Assembly: GCA_002748155.1 (NCBI GenBank) | Contig: PDRO01000011.1 | Coordinates: 1-64,000 of the forward strand | Source of the DNA: Actinomycetales bacterium | GTDB lineage: Bacteria > Actinomycetota > Actinomycetes > Actinomycetales > Dermatophilaceae | Reading direction: 5' to 3' | DNA length: 64,000 nucleotides | In this document: piece by piece, positions 45,749 through 57,647 of the stretch | Numbering within the stretch: the first letter of the stretch is position 1 | Layout of the letters: each line of letters starts with the position of its first letter | Notes under the pieces: generated by a model | Told to the model about the DNA's origin: nothing | What the model saw: the letters and a program-made list of their open reading frames with translations, nothing else | The model's database searches: none | Position numbers and translations under genes: made by a program

Positions 45749-47290
45749 ATGTCTACCGACTACCGTCAACGGGTCGGGACGTTGATCCGGGATGCCCGTC
45801 GGCACAAGGGCTTCACCCAGAGCGAGCTGGCCCGGCTGCTGGCCACCAGCCAAAGCGCGGTGGCCCGGATCGAGCAGGGGCAGCAGAACCTCTCCCTGGA
45901 GATGCTGGCCCGGATCAGCGAGGCCCTCGACTCCGAGATCGTCAGTCTCGGTCAGTCCGGTGCCCAGCATCTGCGGATCGTCGGGGGTCGCCCGTTGACC
46001 GGCTCGATCGACGTCAAGACCTCCAAGAACGCCGGAGTCGCCTTGCTGTGCGCCTCCCTGCTCAACCGAGGTCGTACGTGCCTGCGCAATGTCGCCCGGA
46101 TCGAGGAGGTCAACCGGATCCTCGAGGTGTTGCAGTCGATCGGGGTGCGCACCCGGTGGCTGCCGGAGAGCAGTGACCTGGAGATCACCCCTCCAGCCGA
46201 GCTGGACCTCGAGCGCATCGACATCGACGCAGCCCGTCGGACCCGGACCGTGCTCATGTTCCTCGGGCCGCTGTTGCACGACCACCGGTCGTTCCGTTTG
46301 CCCTATGCGGGTGGTTGCGACCTCGGCACACGCAGCGTCGAACCGCACCTGTCGGCGTTGCGCCCCTTCGGTTTGCGCGTCGAGACAACCCAGGGCTTCT
46401 ACGCATGCACGGCCGAAACACAGGTGCCGGCGAAGCCGATCGTCTTGACGGAGCGCGGTGACACAGTCACCGAGAACACCCTGCTCGCTGCGGCTCGCGT
46501 GCCCGGCACGACCGTGATCCGCAACGCCAGCCCGAACTACATGGTCCAGGACCTGTGCTTCTTCCTGCAGCAGCTCGGGGTGCACATCGACGGCATCGGC
46601 ACCACCACCCTACGGATCACCGGCTGCCCGGACATCAACGTCGATGTCGAATACTCACCCAGCGAGGACCCGATCGAGGCCATGAGCCTGCTCGCGGCGG
46701 CCGTGGTCACCGAGTCCGAGATCACCATCCGTCGCATACCGATCGAGTTCATCGAGATCGAGTTGGCCACTCTCGAGACGATGGGGATGCGCTTCGACAT
46801 CTCCGGCGAATACGCCGCAGCCAACGGTCGGACCCGCCTGGTCGACCTCACGACGATCCCCGGCCCCTTGCGCGCGTCGATCGACAAGATCCACCCGATG
46901 CCGTTCCCGGGCCTCAACATCGACAACCTGCCGTTCTTCGCGCTGGTCGGCGCGATGGCCCAGGGCCCGACGATGCTGCACGACTGGGTCTACGAGAACC
47001 GCGCCATCTACCTCACCGAGCTCACCAGACTGGGTGCGCGTGTGCAGTTGCTCGACCCGCATCGGGTGCTCATCGAAGGTCCGACCCGATGGCGTGCCGC
47101 CGAGGTCATGTGCCCACCTGCGCTTCGCCCCGGCGTCGTCATCCTGCTCGCCATGCTCGCCGCACCGGGCACCTCGGTGCTGCGCAACGTCTACGTGATC
47201 AACCGTGGCTACGAGCGCCTGGCCGATCGATTGAACCGGCTCGGCGCGACCATCGAAGTCTTCCGGGACCTGCACACCGACTACTACTGA
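45749..47290 (+). CDS. XRE helix-turn-helix fused to a MurA-like enolpyruvyl transferase
   Basis: This 513-residue protein has an XRE-type HTH at residues ~5-65 (RRHKGFTQSELARLLATSQSAVARIEQG). A complete EPSP-synthase/MurA-like domain follows. The Lys-Asn pair is in VKTSKNAGVALL (about 92-93), the MurA active-site Cys is retained in YAGGCDLGTRSVEPHL (about residue 190), and an Asp sits in FPGLNIDNLPFF. YENRAIYLTELTRLGA matches the MurA C-terminal motif. Either it is a peptidoglycan-precursor enzyme with DNA binding or a regulator that senses UDP-GlcNAc. Neither is established from sequence. It is monocistronic, divergent from the synthetase-like gene. Confidence 0.85.
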   Translation: MSTDYRQRVGTLIRDARRHKGFTQSELARLLATSQSAVARIEQGQQNLSLEMLARISEALDSEIVSLGQSGAQHLRIVGGRPLTGSIDVKTSKNAGVALLCASLLNRGRTCLRNVARIEEVNRILEVLQSIGVRTRWLPESSDLEITPPAELDLERIDIDAARRTRTVLMFLGPLLHDHRSFRLPYAGGCDLGTRSVEPHLSALRPFGLRVETTQGFYACTAETQVPAKPIVLTERGDTVTENTLLAAARVPGTTVIRNASPNYMVQDLCFFLQQLGVHIDGIGTTTLRITGCPDINVDVEYSPSEDPIEAMSLLAAAVVTESEITIRRIPIEFIEIELATLETMGMRFDISGEYAAANGRTRLVDLTTIPGPLRASIDKIHPMPFPGLNIDNLPFFALVGAMAQGPTMLHDWVYENRAIYLTELTRLGARVQLLDPHRVLIEGPTRWRAAEVMCPPALRPGVVILLAMLAAPGTSVLRNVYVINRGYERLADRLNRLGATIEVFRDLHTDYY

Positions 47291-47416
47291 CCGGCACCAC
47301 AGACGCTCGAGCTGCTGGAGTGTTCGCGTTGCCCCGATCGCTCGCCCACAAGGGCACCGAAGCCGACTCCAGGTCAATGCGATTGTCCCACTAGCCCGCT
47401 CGCCGCAGCGGCCGGT

Positions 47417-49291
47417 TCACAGGGTCAAGGTCGCCGCGAGCCGGTCGGCGATCGCTCCGGGCGTCAAGCCGATCTCCTCGAGCAGTTCGGCGCGGCTGGC
47501 GTGACTGAGGAAACGCTGGGGTATGCCGTGCAGGTGCACCGGAGTATCGAATCCTCCGTCACGCATGGCCTGGGTCAGGTGGCTGCCGACACCACCGACG
47601 ACGAGGTTGTCCTCGATCACGGCGACGGCACCGGCCTGTCCGGCCAGGCTCACCAGGTCAGCGGAGACCGGTAGGCACCACCGAGGGTCGACCACCTGGA
47701 CCCCGGCACCTCCGACAGCGAGCTTGTCGGCCACCGACATCGCGACCGGGACCATGTCACCGACACCGACGATGAGCAGGTCGACCTGCTCCCCGGCGTC
47801 GAGGTCACGGAGGATGTCGACGGTGCCGTGTCTGCGCACCGCCGGCAACGGCGGTGGCGGGTTCTGTTTGGAGAAGCGCAGCACGGTCGGTGCGTCGGAG
47901 ATCTCGACGGCTTCGTCGAGTGCTCGGACTAGCTCGTCGGCGTCTCGGGGGGCGCAAACCCGCACTCCTGGCATGAGACCGGTGACCGTGAGATCCCACA
48001 TGCCGTTGTGGGAGGCACCGTCGGCGCCGGTGATCCCGGCCCGGTCGAGCACCACGGTGACTCCTGCGCCGTGCAGGGCACAGTCCATGAGCAACTGGTC
48101 GAAAGCCCGGTTGAGGAAGGTGGCGTAGACGCACACGACCGGGTGCAGCCCGGCATACGCCAGGCCTGCGGCCATCGTCACGGCGTGTTGCTCGGCAATC
48201 CCGACATCGAAGACCCGGTCGGGGAAGCGCCGGGCGAAGTCCTCCAGACCCACCGGTATGAGCATGGCGGCCGTGAGGGCGACGACATCGGAGCGGCGCT
48301 GCCCCACCTGGACGATGGCGTCGCTGAACTCATCGGTCCAGATGCGACCCTTCACTTGCAGGGGCAGGCCGGTCTCGGGGTTGATCTGGCCGACCGCGTG
48401 GAACTGGTCGGCTTCGTGTGCGCGGGCCAGACCGTAGCCCCGGCCCTTCTGGGTGATGGCATGCACAAGCACCGGCCCACCGAAGGAGCGGGCCTTGCGG
48501 AGTGCCGATTCGAGAGCCAGCGTGTCATGGCCGTCGATCGGGCCGACGTACTTCAAACCGAGGTCCTCGAACATCCCCTGCGGGGCAACGATGTCCTTGA
48601 TGCCCTTCTTCAGCCCGTGCACCGCCCCGTACATGGCCCCGCCGATCAATGGGGTCCGGGACAGGGTGGACCGGCCCCAGTCGAGGAAGTGTTCGTAGCC
48701 TTGGGTCGTGCGCAGAGTGGCCAGGTGATCGGCCAAGCCACCCTTGGTCGGCGCGTACGAGCGGGCGTTGTCGTTGACGACGATGACCAGTGGCAGGTCC
48801 GGCTCGGACGCGATGTTGTTCAGCGCCTCCCAGGCCATTCCTCCGGTGAGGGCACCGTCACCGATCACTGCGACCGTGTGCCGGTCGAGGCGGCCCTGCA
48901 ACCGGCGGGCCGTGGCGATGCCGTCGGCCCAGGACAACGCGGTGGACGCGTGCGAGTTCTCGACGATGTCGTGTGGCGACTCGGCCCGGCTCGGATACCC
49001 TGACAAGCCCCCTTTGGCGCGCAACGTGCCGAAGTCGCGTCTCCCGGTGAGCAGCTTGTGCACGTAGGCCTGGTGACCGGTGTCGAAGACGATGGCGTCT
49101 GCCGGCGAGTCGAAGACCCGGTGGATGGCCACTGTGAGCTCGACGACCCCGAGGTTGGGGCCTAGATGCCCGCCGGTGCGGGTCACCTGGGTGATCAGGA
49201 AATCGCGGATCTCTTGAGCCAGCTGCGGCAACTGTTCCGGTTGCAGTGTGCGCAGGTCAGCGGGTCCGTGGATCGAGTCGAGCAGTGCCAC
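47417..49291 (-). CDS. dxs: 1-deoxy-D-xylulose-5-phosphate synthase
   Basis: This thiamine-diphosphate enzyme of 624 residues makes DXP from pyruvate and glyceraldehyde 3-phosphate, the entry to the MEP isoprenoid pathway. [38 protein letters not shown] and [17 protein letters not shown] (the GDG...N ThDP motif) open the protein. [27 protein letters not shown] and [17 protein letters not shown] follow. A GTG start is used without a clear ribosome-binding site. It is convergent with the XRE-MurA gene. Confidence 0.96.
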   Translation of the reverse strand: MALLDSIHGPADLRTLQPEQLPQLAQEIRDFLITQVTRTGGHLGPNLGVVELTVAIHRVFDSPADAIVFDTGHQAYVHKLLTGRRDFGTLRAKGGLSGYPSRAESPHDIVENSHASTALSWADGIATARRLQGRLDRHTVAVIGDGALTGGMAWEALNNIASEPDLPLVIVVNDNARSYAPTKGGLADHLATLRTTQGYEHFLDWGRSTLSRTPLIGGAMYGAVHGLKKGIKDIVAPQGMFEDLGLKYVGPIDGHDTLALESALRKARSFGGPVLVHAITQKGRGYGLARAHEADQFHAVGQINPETGLPLQVKGRIWTDEFSDAIVQVGQRRSDVVALTAAMLIPVGLEDFARRFPDRVFDVGIAEQHAVTMAAGLAYAGLHPVVCVYATFLNRAFDQLLMDCALHGAGVTVVLDRAGITGADGASHNGMWDLTVTGLMPGVRVCAPRDADELVRALDEAVEISDAPTVLRFSKQNPPPPLPAVRRHGTVDILRDLDAGEQVDLLIVGVGDMVPVAMSVADKLAVGGAGVQVVDPRWCLPVSADLVSLAGQAGAVAVIEDNLVVGGVGSHLTQAMRDGGFDTPVHLHGIPQRFLSHASRAELLEEIGLTPGAIADRLAATLTL

Positions 49292-49392
49292 CGGCCGGGA
49301 GGGTCCTTTCGGATCTGGAGTCGTTCGAGTCTAGATCACCAAAGTGACCGAGCTGACCAGCCGAGCCGGGTGACGGACACGAGGAGGTCGGC

Positions 49393-49764
49393 TCATAGGC
49401 GCGGCACGAAACGCCCACCCTCGAGCGCCTCGTGCACCAGCTCGGCGCTCCGGCGAGTCGAGACCAGGCGCAGCCCCTCGGCCTCGATGGCCGTCATGAC
49501 CTCAGCCAGTCCCTCGGGCGGCAGGTGCGGGCCGAGCTGCACCCGCACGTCACGGTAGGCCTGGCGCATCACCTCGACCTGGCCGGCGACATGACGCTGG
49601 GCCAGCCACGCGAGCGCGACCGGGTGCTTGCGCCACCCGGCATACCGTCGATAGTCGGCCGGGCACTGGTCGAGCAGCCAGGCCAGTGCTCGCTCCTGCC
49701 AGCCAGGAGCCTCCGGTGGGGGCACTCCCGGAGGCCACCCGGGTGGGACTGTCGCACTCACCAT
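49393..49764 (-). CDS. Small hypothetical protein
   Basis: This is a 123-residue soluble protein I do not recognise. The N-terminus is Pro/Gly-rich (VPPGWPPGVPPPEAPGW). The rest is helical with LDQCPADYRRYAGWRKHPVALAWLAQRHVAGQVEVMRQAYRDVR and an Arg-rich end. The coding style matches its neighbours and codons are strongly GC-biased at third positions. The ATG at 49764 is the first Met before that conserved-looking stretch. It sits upstream of dxs on the same strand (about 100 nt gap). Confidence 0.6.
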   Translation of the reverse strand: MVSATVPPGWPPGVPPPEAPGWQERALAWLLDQCPADYRRYAGWRKHPVALAWLAQRHVAGQVEVMRQAYRDVRVQLGPHLPPEGLAEVMTAIEAEGLRLVSTRRSAELVHEALEGGRFVPRL

Positions 49765-49879
49765 TCGAGTATGCCGCGCCCCGCTGACAGTGCGCGCGGC
49801 CGACTGGACGCTAACGGGTCGCGTAACGGGCCTTCCGTGCCGTCGACATTCCGGGGCCGATCTGCGGGAGAATGCCGGG

Positions 49880-50401
49880 GTGAGGCCAGATCGACCGCTA
49901 CTCCTGCTCGACGTGGACGGCCCGCTGAATCCATATGCCGCCCCGTGGTTCGGCACCATGCGCGCTGCCGACGGCTACGACTTCCATGAGGTCGGACCGA
50001 TCGGGGGCTTCGAGGCGCTAAGGGTGGCACTGAATCCGCGCCACGGTCTCTGGCTGCGGTGTCTCACCGAGATCTTCGATCTCGTCTGGGCGACGAGCTG
50101 GTGTGACGACGCCGACCGGTTGCTCGCACCGCTGCTGCGCTTGCCCCGTGAGCTGCCGGTCATCGACCTCGTGCCACCACGGATTCACCATGGTCAGCAT
50201 TGCTGGAAGACCGACCGGATCGCTGAGTGGGTGGGCCAGCGGCCGTTTGTGTGGGTCGATGACGAGATCAATCACCACACCCATGACCGGTTGGCTGGTT
50301 TCCCGTGGCTGGGCCCGCATCTTGCCCTGCGGATCGAGCCACACCTCGGCCTCCGCGAGACCGACATCGACCTGTTGGTCGACTTCGCTCGGCGGCTGTG
50401 A
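49880..50401 (+). CDS. HAD-superfamily protein (HAD_SAK-like)
   Basis: This 173-residue protein has the HAD nucleophile motif in PLLLLDVDGPLNPY (D-x-D). VWATSWCDDADRLLAPLL is a likely motif II region (Thr/Ser), and FVWVDDEINHHTHD supplies the acidic motif IV. This arrangement resembles the HAD_SAK_2 family named after RNA-repair contexts. No partner for RNA repair is adjacent. The GTG at 49880 follows GCCGGG. It is divergent from the small hypothetical gene. The substrate is unknown. Confidence 0.75.
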   Translation: MRPDRPLLLLDVDGPLNPYAAPWFGTMRAADGYDFHEVGPIGGFEALRVALNPRHGLWLRCLTEIFDLVWATSWCDDADRLLAPLLRLPRELPVIDLVPPRIHHGQHCWKTDRIAEWVGQRPFVWVDDEINHHTHDRLAGFPWLGPHLALRIEPHLGLRETDIDLLVDFARRL

Positions 50402-50443
50402 GGGGTCGGGTCCGCTAAGCCGCTCATACCTTCCCGGACCTCG

Positions 50444-50533
50444 CCGGTTCCACTTGCCAGCCGTCTCACCCCTGCGCATATCTGCACACCGGTTCCACTT
50501 GCCAGCCGTCTCACCCCTGCGCATATCTGCACA
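50444..50533. repeat. Two tandem 45-bp direct repeats
   Basis: A 45-bp unit starting CCGGTTCCACTTGCCAGCCG occurs twice back to back (50444 and 50489), followed by a partial CCGGTGCGG. It lies in the roughly 300-bp gap between the HAD gene and acnA. The copies look identical, implying recent duplication. The rest of the gap holds only the acnA terminator. Confidence 0.92.
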
Positions 50534-50660
50534 CCGGTGCGGCGAGGCAACCTCGCTCTGCCTCTCGTCACGAGATTTGTGACCAGTCAAGCGCTTACTC
50601 GCAAGGGGAGACCCGGGCGGGCTGGGGCAGGCCGGGCGGGCTGGAAGAGGCGGGACGGCT

Positions 50661-50689
50661 GGGGAGGACGCCGCAGAGGCGCCCTCCCC
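50661..50689 (-). terminator. acnA terminator hairpin
   Basis: GGGGAGG-A-CGCC and GGCG-C-CCTCCCC pair (11 bp, one mismatch) around a GCAGA loop. It begins 10 nt past the acnA stop. Confidence 0.75.
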
Positions 50690-50698
50690 CAAGCCGAC

Positions 50699-53380
<2,682 letters not shown>

Positions 53381-53410
53381 GTCGGCTCCTCCAATCACTT
53401 GCTATTTATC

Positions 53411-53420
53411 TTGACATCAA
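53411..53420 (-). promoter_or_regulatory. Operator-like palindrome in the acnA promoter region
   Basis: TTGACATCAA (TTGA-CA-TCAA) sits in a locally AT-rich stretch 31-40 bp before the acnA start. A TAGATT -10-like element is just upstream on the minus strand, so a bound protein would overlap the transcription start. A MarR-type regulator of aconitase is known in Streptomyces (TamR). That this is a TamR-type site is inference. Confidence 0.4.
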
Positions 53421-53499
53421 ACTAATCTACCATCGACCGCCGGACCCTGGCCAAACGGCCGATGGCGGGCCCGCACCCGCACGAAGCGGCGGTTGCCGG

Positions 53500-54852
53500 C
53501 TATCGCACAGGCACCTGGTCGGCGGAGGCGGTCCGATCGAGGGTCGCCACGCATTCCACGTGATGGGTCATCGGGAACAGATCGTATGCCGTGAGCCCCG
53601 CGAGCGCGTAACCGCGGTCGGCGGCATACCGCAGATCCCGGGCCAGAGCGGCCGGGTCACAGGCAACGTAGACGACCCGCCGGGCTCCCAAACCGCAGAC
53701 CGTGTCGATCACCTCACGACCGGCGCCGGTGCGCGGTGGGTCGAGCACGACTAGGTCCGCTGGGCCGAGGTCAGGACCGAGCCGTTCCGCCCGCGCCGAG
53801 TGCACCTGCAACCACGGCCGGTCGGCACTGTTGACCGCGGCGAGCCGACTCGCCCGCGGGTCGCTCTCCACCGCGACGACCGAACCCGCCGGCCCGACCG
53901 CGTCGGCCAGGGGGACCGCGAACAGCCCGACACCGGCGTACAGATCAAGCACCCGGTCCCCCGCCTGCGGCGCCAGCTCGCCAAGCACCCGGGCGAGCAG
54001 GATGCCTGCGGCTTTCGGGTGCACCTGCCAGAAGCCGCGTGCATCGACCTCGAACTCCCCGCTCCAGCTCATGGTCTCCACCCGTTCGCGCACGGCCGGG
54101 TGTCCGGCGCCGATGTCAGGAAGCACGAGGGCTGCGCCGATGCTGGGCGCCACGGCATCCACGACCCGGCATCCCGGCCACTGCGTCGACAGGACACCGG
54201 TGCCGATCAGCGCTTCGGCGGCGATCACGCAGTCGGTCAACCCCACGACCTCGTGCGAGCGGTGTCGGCGCAATCCGGCTCGACCGGAGGGGTCGACGGC
54301 GAATCCGACCCGGGTGCGCCATCGCAGTCCGTCAGCGATCTCGGCATTACTGCCAGGCGCCTCGACGCGCACCGGCACCTCGAGCCCGGCCAATCGGGAT
54401 AGTTGCTCGGCCACCACCGCCGCCTTGAGCTCCCGCTGTGCTTCGAGGGCGACATGCTGCCAATCGCACCCACCGCAGCCACCTGGCCCGGCATACCCGC
54501 ACGGTGCTGCGACCCGATCGGCGCTGGCGCGGATGATCTCGATCGCGTCCGCGCGCAGGAAACGGCGCCCGTCCGAGCCTTCGGTCACTCGTGCGAGCAC
54601 TCGCTCGCCGGGCAGGGTATGCCGCACGAAGACCACCCGTCCCTCGTGCCGGGCCACACAGTGACCTCCGTGGGCGACCGGGCCGACCTCGACCTCGATC
54701 ACGGAACCGACCAACGAGTCGACCCGCGACAGCACTGGACTGGTGTCGCCGGACCGCGAACGCCCACGCCGAGCCAATTGACCACCTCGCCGGCGTGCGT
54801 GCCGACCCACCTGCCCCGGTCTCGACTGCTCACTCGACTGCTCACTGCTCAC
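53500..54852 (-). CDS. TRAM-domain SAM-dependent RNA methyltransferase (TrmA/RlmCD-like)
   Basis: This 450-residue predicted RNA uridine-C5 methyltransferase has three parts. The N-terminal TRAM domain starts VIEVEVGPVAHGGHCVARHEGRVVFV. A four-cysteine Fe-S-type cluster is C-GYAGPGG-C-GG-C-DWQ plus a later Cys. The SAM domain has VLDLYAGVGLFAVPLADAVG and DLVVLDPPRTG. The catalytic Cys is in VVYVACDPAALARDLRY. The GTG start runs through an SSEQSSEQS duplication and lacks a ribosome-binding site, so a start near VDSLVGSVIEVE is possible. The target (tRNA versus 23S rRNA) is not determined. Confidence 0.88.
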   Translation of the reverse strand: MSSEQSSEQSRPGQVGRHARRRGGQLARRGRSRSGDTSPVLSRVDSLVGSVIEVEVGPVAHGGHCVARHEGRVVFVRHTLPGERVLARVTEGSDGRRFLRADAIEIIRASADRVAAPCGYAGPGGCGGCDWQHVALEAQRELKAAVVAEQLSRLAGLEVPVRVEAPGSNAEIADGLRWRTRVGFAVDPSGRAGLRRHRSHEVVGLTDCVIAAEALIGTGVLSTQWPGCRVVDAVAPSIGAALVLPDIGAGHPAVRERVETMSWSGEFEVDARGFWQVHPKAAGILLARVLGELAPQAGDRVLDLYAGVGLFAVPLADAVGPAGSVVAVESDPRASRLAAVNSADRPWLQVHSARAERLGPDLGPADLVVLDPPRTGAGREVIDTVCGLGARRVVYVACDPAALARDLRYAADRGYALAGLTAYDLFPMTHHVECVATLDRTASADQVPVR

Positions 54853-55058
54853 GCAGCGAGGTTACGTCGGCCCATAGGCTGGTCGTGCCTGCTGCCTTGG
54901 GACCTGCCATGTCGAGCGGGTCGGACGCGGACCGGAACGTCCTGGAAGCCGAGCCCGGAAAAATTCTGGCTACCGGATGTCCGGATCTGGATACCGTGAG
55001 CGACAAATCACCAGAGGCATGACCCGTGCTTCACGAACCTCAACGGAAGGACACCGAC

Positions 55059-55415
55059 ATGCAGTTCATGCTCCAGTACTACTACGACCCCACCACCCAG
55101 CCCGCCGAGGATTCACCAGAAGCGGCCTGCGAGTTCCAGGAGTGGATGGCGCGTGCCAAGGCCATGGCCGAGGCCGGCGTGTCCGTGGCGGGAGCACCGT
55201 TGCTCCCCCCGGAGACCGCGACCACCATCCGCAAGACGCGTGGGTCCTTCACGACTACCGACGGCCCGTTCGCCGAAACCAAGGAGGTTCTCGGGGGCTT
55301 CGACCTCATCGAGGTCGCCGATCTCGACGCTGCCCTGGAGTGGGCACGCAATGTGCCCGGGGACAGCGGGACCGTGGAGGTCCGCCCGGTGATGAACCTC
55401 GACGACCTGGGGTAG
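55059..55415 (+). CDS. YCII/DGPF-domain protein
   Basis: This 118-residue YCII-related protein has MQFMLQYYYDP, FTTTDGPFAETKEVLGGFDLIEVADLDAALEWARNVP and VEVRPVM. The TDGPFAETKE block is the DGPF signature. AAGGA lies 7 nt before the ATG at 55059. It is followed 3 nt later by an ECF42-type sigma factor, the standard pairing for that sigma group. A possible ECF promoter pair (TGTCCG at 54979, CGAC at 55002, 17-bp gap) lies about 55 bp upstream; this is weak evidence. Confidence 0.88.
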   Translation: MQFMLQYYYDPTTQPAEDSPEAACEFQEWMARAKAMAEAGVSVAGAPLLPPETATTIRKTRGSFTTTDGPFAETKEVLGGFDLIEVADLDAALEWARNVPGDSGTVEVRPVMNLDDLG

Positions 55416-55418
55416 TTC

Positions 55419-56657
55419 GTGCCCAACAGGCCACACAGCACGGCTCCACGAGGGTCGGCCGTCGCGGCAGCCTTTGCCGCCCACTGGCCGACCCTCGTGG
55501 CCCGGCTGGCCCGCCGCTATCACGACCTGAGCCTGGCCGAGGAGTGCGCGGCCGAGGCGTTCGTCGAGGCGACGAAGGCCTGGCGCGGCGGCGTGCCGGA
55601 CGAGCCGGGCGCCTGGCTCTGGACGATCGCGCAGCGGCGGGCGATCGACCGGTTGCGCCGTGAGGCGCGCTTCGCCGATCGCGCGCACCTGCTGGCTCAG
55701 CCCGACGGCGCTGTTGCCCAAGAGGCCGACGATCCGCTCCACGACCACCTTGCTCTGCTCTTCGGCATGTGTCACCCGTGCCTGTCGCCGGAATCACAGG
55801 TGGCGCTGACACTTCGCTGCCTTAACGGTCTGTCGACACGACAGATCGCCGCCGTGTTCCTGACCCCGACCGACACGATGACCCGGCGGTTGACCCGGGC
55901 CCGGGACAAGCTCGCCGCGAATGCCGTCCCGTTCCGGATCCCGGAACCCGAACGGTGGCCGGAACGGATCGACAGTGTGCTCGAGGTCATCTACCTCACG
56001 TTTACCGCAGGTCATGCTGCCCGTGACGGAGCCTCATTCATCCGTGGCGACCTCTGCGACGAAGCCCGCTGGCTGGCATCGCTCGTCGAACGGGTAGCTC
56101 CGTCCGACCCGGAGGTCCTCGGGTTGCAGGCGCTGCTCGATCTCACGGACGCCCGTCGTCCCGCGAGGCGGGGTGAAGGCGATGCTCTCGTGTTGTTGGC
56201 CGACCAGGATCGTCGCCGCTGGGACCGCGATCTCATCTCATCCGGTCGGCAGCGGCTGACTCGCGCTATGCGACAGAAACGACTGGGCCGATTCCAGATT
56301 CAGGCAGCGCTGGCCGCCTGCCACTCGATGGCGCCGAGTTGGGAGCAGACCGACTGGCAAGCTGTCGTGCACTGGTATGGCGCTCTGCTGGCTTTCGACG
56401 ACAGCCCCGTGGTGCGCCTCAACCGAGCGGTCGCCGTGGCCTGCGCCGGTCACCCGGACGAGGCGCTCCGTGAGCTCGATGATCTCCACGATGCCCTCTC
56501 GGGATATCACTACTACTGGGTGGCCCGATCTGACGCGCACGAACGGGCTGGTAACCCTGCCGCAGCTGCTGCCGAGCTGCACCGAGCTCTGGCACTCAAC
56601 CCACACCCCAGCGAGCTACCTTCTCTGCAGGCCCGAGTAGCTCGGCTGGGCCCATAG
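55419..56657 (+). CDS. ECF42-group RNA polymerase sigma factor
   Basis: This 412-residue extracytoplasmic-function sigma factor has a large C-terminal extension. Region 2 is LARRYHDLSLAEECAAEAFVEATKAWRGG with GAWLWTIAQRRAIDRLRRE. Region 4 is LTLRCLNGLSTRQIAAVFLTPTDTMTRRLTRARDKL. A ~220-residue helical DUF6596/TPR-like extension follows (RLNRAVAVACAGHPDEALRELDDL). There is no anti-sigma gene. ECF42 factors are paired with DGPF proteins and are thought to be controlled through that extension. The GTG starts 3 nt after the DGPF stop. Confidence 0.9.
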   Translation: MPNRPHSTAPRGSAVAAAFAAHWPTLVARLARRYHDLSLAEECAAEAFVEATKAWRGGVPDEPGAWLWTIAQRRAIDRLRREARFADRAHLLAQPDGAVAQEADDPLHDHLALLFGMCHPCLSPESQVALTLRCLNGLSTRQIAAVFLTPTDTMTRRLTRARDKLAANAVPFRIPEPERWPERIDSVLEVIYLTFTAGHAARDGASFIRGDLCDEARWLASLVERVAPSDPEVLGLQALLDLTDARRPARRGEGDALVLLADQDRRRWDRDLISSGRQRLTRAMRQKRLGRFQIQAALAACHSMAPSWEQTDWQAVVHWYGALLAFDDSPVVRLNRAVAVACAGHPDEALRELDDLHDALSGYHYYWVARSDAHERAGNPAAAAAELHRALALNPHPSELPSLQARVARLGP

Positions 56658-56791
56658 ACATAGGTCATGTCGGCGACCACTCCCGCAGAGCGGCTGCGAA
56701 TCGCGCTGGGCATCGAGATCCGGGCGGGCGGCCAATTCAATATGCGGACAACCAGCAGCATCACGCTGACGTGCTCATTTCAGCGAGGTGA

Positions 56792-57574
56792 TCACTCCAG
56801 CGGGGTACGCCCGCGGAGCACGAGCACCAGTCCCACGCCGATCGCGGCGGCATAGGCCGGCCAGCCGAGGACGATCTTGGCGATACCGAGCGCCTCGACC
56901 TGGCCTTGCAGATACAGCGGCACCTGGATCGATAACCGCACGACCGAGAGCCCGACGAGCACCCAGCCGAGCCGGGAGGCAACCCGGACGATCCCCTCGT
57001 GGGTGCGCCACGCGGTGAGCGCCTCGGTCATCGCGGCAGCATCCGCATCGTCGGCAGCCTGCTGAGCGGCCCGCTCGGCATCCGTCAGCTCGTTGCGGGC
57101 CGCGCGTCCGGCCTTGCTGCTGGCTGCCCGCACCCGCGCCGAAGCGCGCTCCAGCTCCGGATCCCCTGCGGCGATGAGGAAACCGAACAACGGCCAACGG
57201 ATCAGGTTCGTCACGGTGAACAGCAGCCCCGAGAAGCCGGTCTGGATCATCCCCGGCAAGAACGCGTCCTGAGCCCGGCCGGTCCGGGCAGCGAAGAACG
57301 CAGCTATCGCCACCCCGATGAGCGATATCCCGACGTAGCGCAGCGTCGATCCCTGAATCAGACGGGCGACGGCAACGACGACCGCGATGAGGACGGCAGC
57401 GATGGCGGCGTTGCGCACCTGGTCAGTGACGTTCCACGCGACAACGAAGACGATGGTCGGCACCGCCGACTCGATCGCTCCACGCCACCCTCCGAAGGTG
57501 GTGGCCAACCGGGCACGCAACAACTCCTCGACAGTGGGTGGGGTCGGCCCGGCGCCGGACGTGCGGTCAGCCAT
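56792..57574 (-). CDS. DUF3159 membrane protein
   Basis: This 260-residue polytopic membrane protein has about six TM helices. It opens TVEELLRARLATTFGGWRGAIESAVPTIVFVVAWNVT. GFSGLLFTVTNLIRWPLFGFLIAAG is the most conserved-looking stretch. A central charged coiled segment rich in Ala, Arg and Asp (ERASARVRAASSKAGRAARNELTDAERAAQQAADDADA) lies between TM sets. The ATG at 57574 is preferred to the longer ORF-track version. Function is unknown; the DUF3710-DUF3159 neighbourhood is conserved in actinobacteria. Confidence 0.85.
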   Translation of the reverse strand: MADRTSGAGPTPPTVEELLRARLATTFGGWRGAIESAVPTIVFVVAWNVTDQVRNAAIAAVLIAVVVAVARLIQGSTLRYVGISLIGVAIAAFFAARTGRAQDAFLPGMIQTGFSGLLFTVTNLIRWPLFGFLIAAGDPELERASARVRAASSKAGRAARNELTDAERAAQQAADDADAAAMTEALTAWRTHEGIVRVASRLGWVLVGLSVVRLSIQVPLYLQGQVEALGIAKIVLGWPAYAAAIGVGLVLVLRGRTPLE

Positions 57575-57647
57575 GGCTGGGCAGGGTCCCGAATGCTGGG
57601 TCGAGGACAGCCCGCCCATCACGACGCTGCGTTCCTCGGCCGGTCAC

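Noticed and set aside
56667-56855. 62-residue plus-strand ORF after the ECF42 gene
   Set aside because: Runs into the DUF3159 gene, no domain and no ribosome-binding site; at most a decayed gene start.
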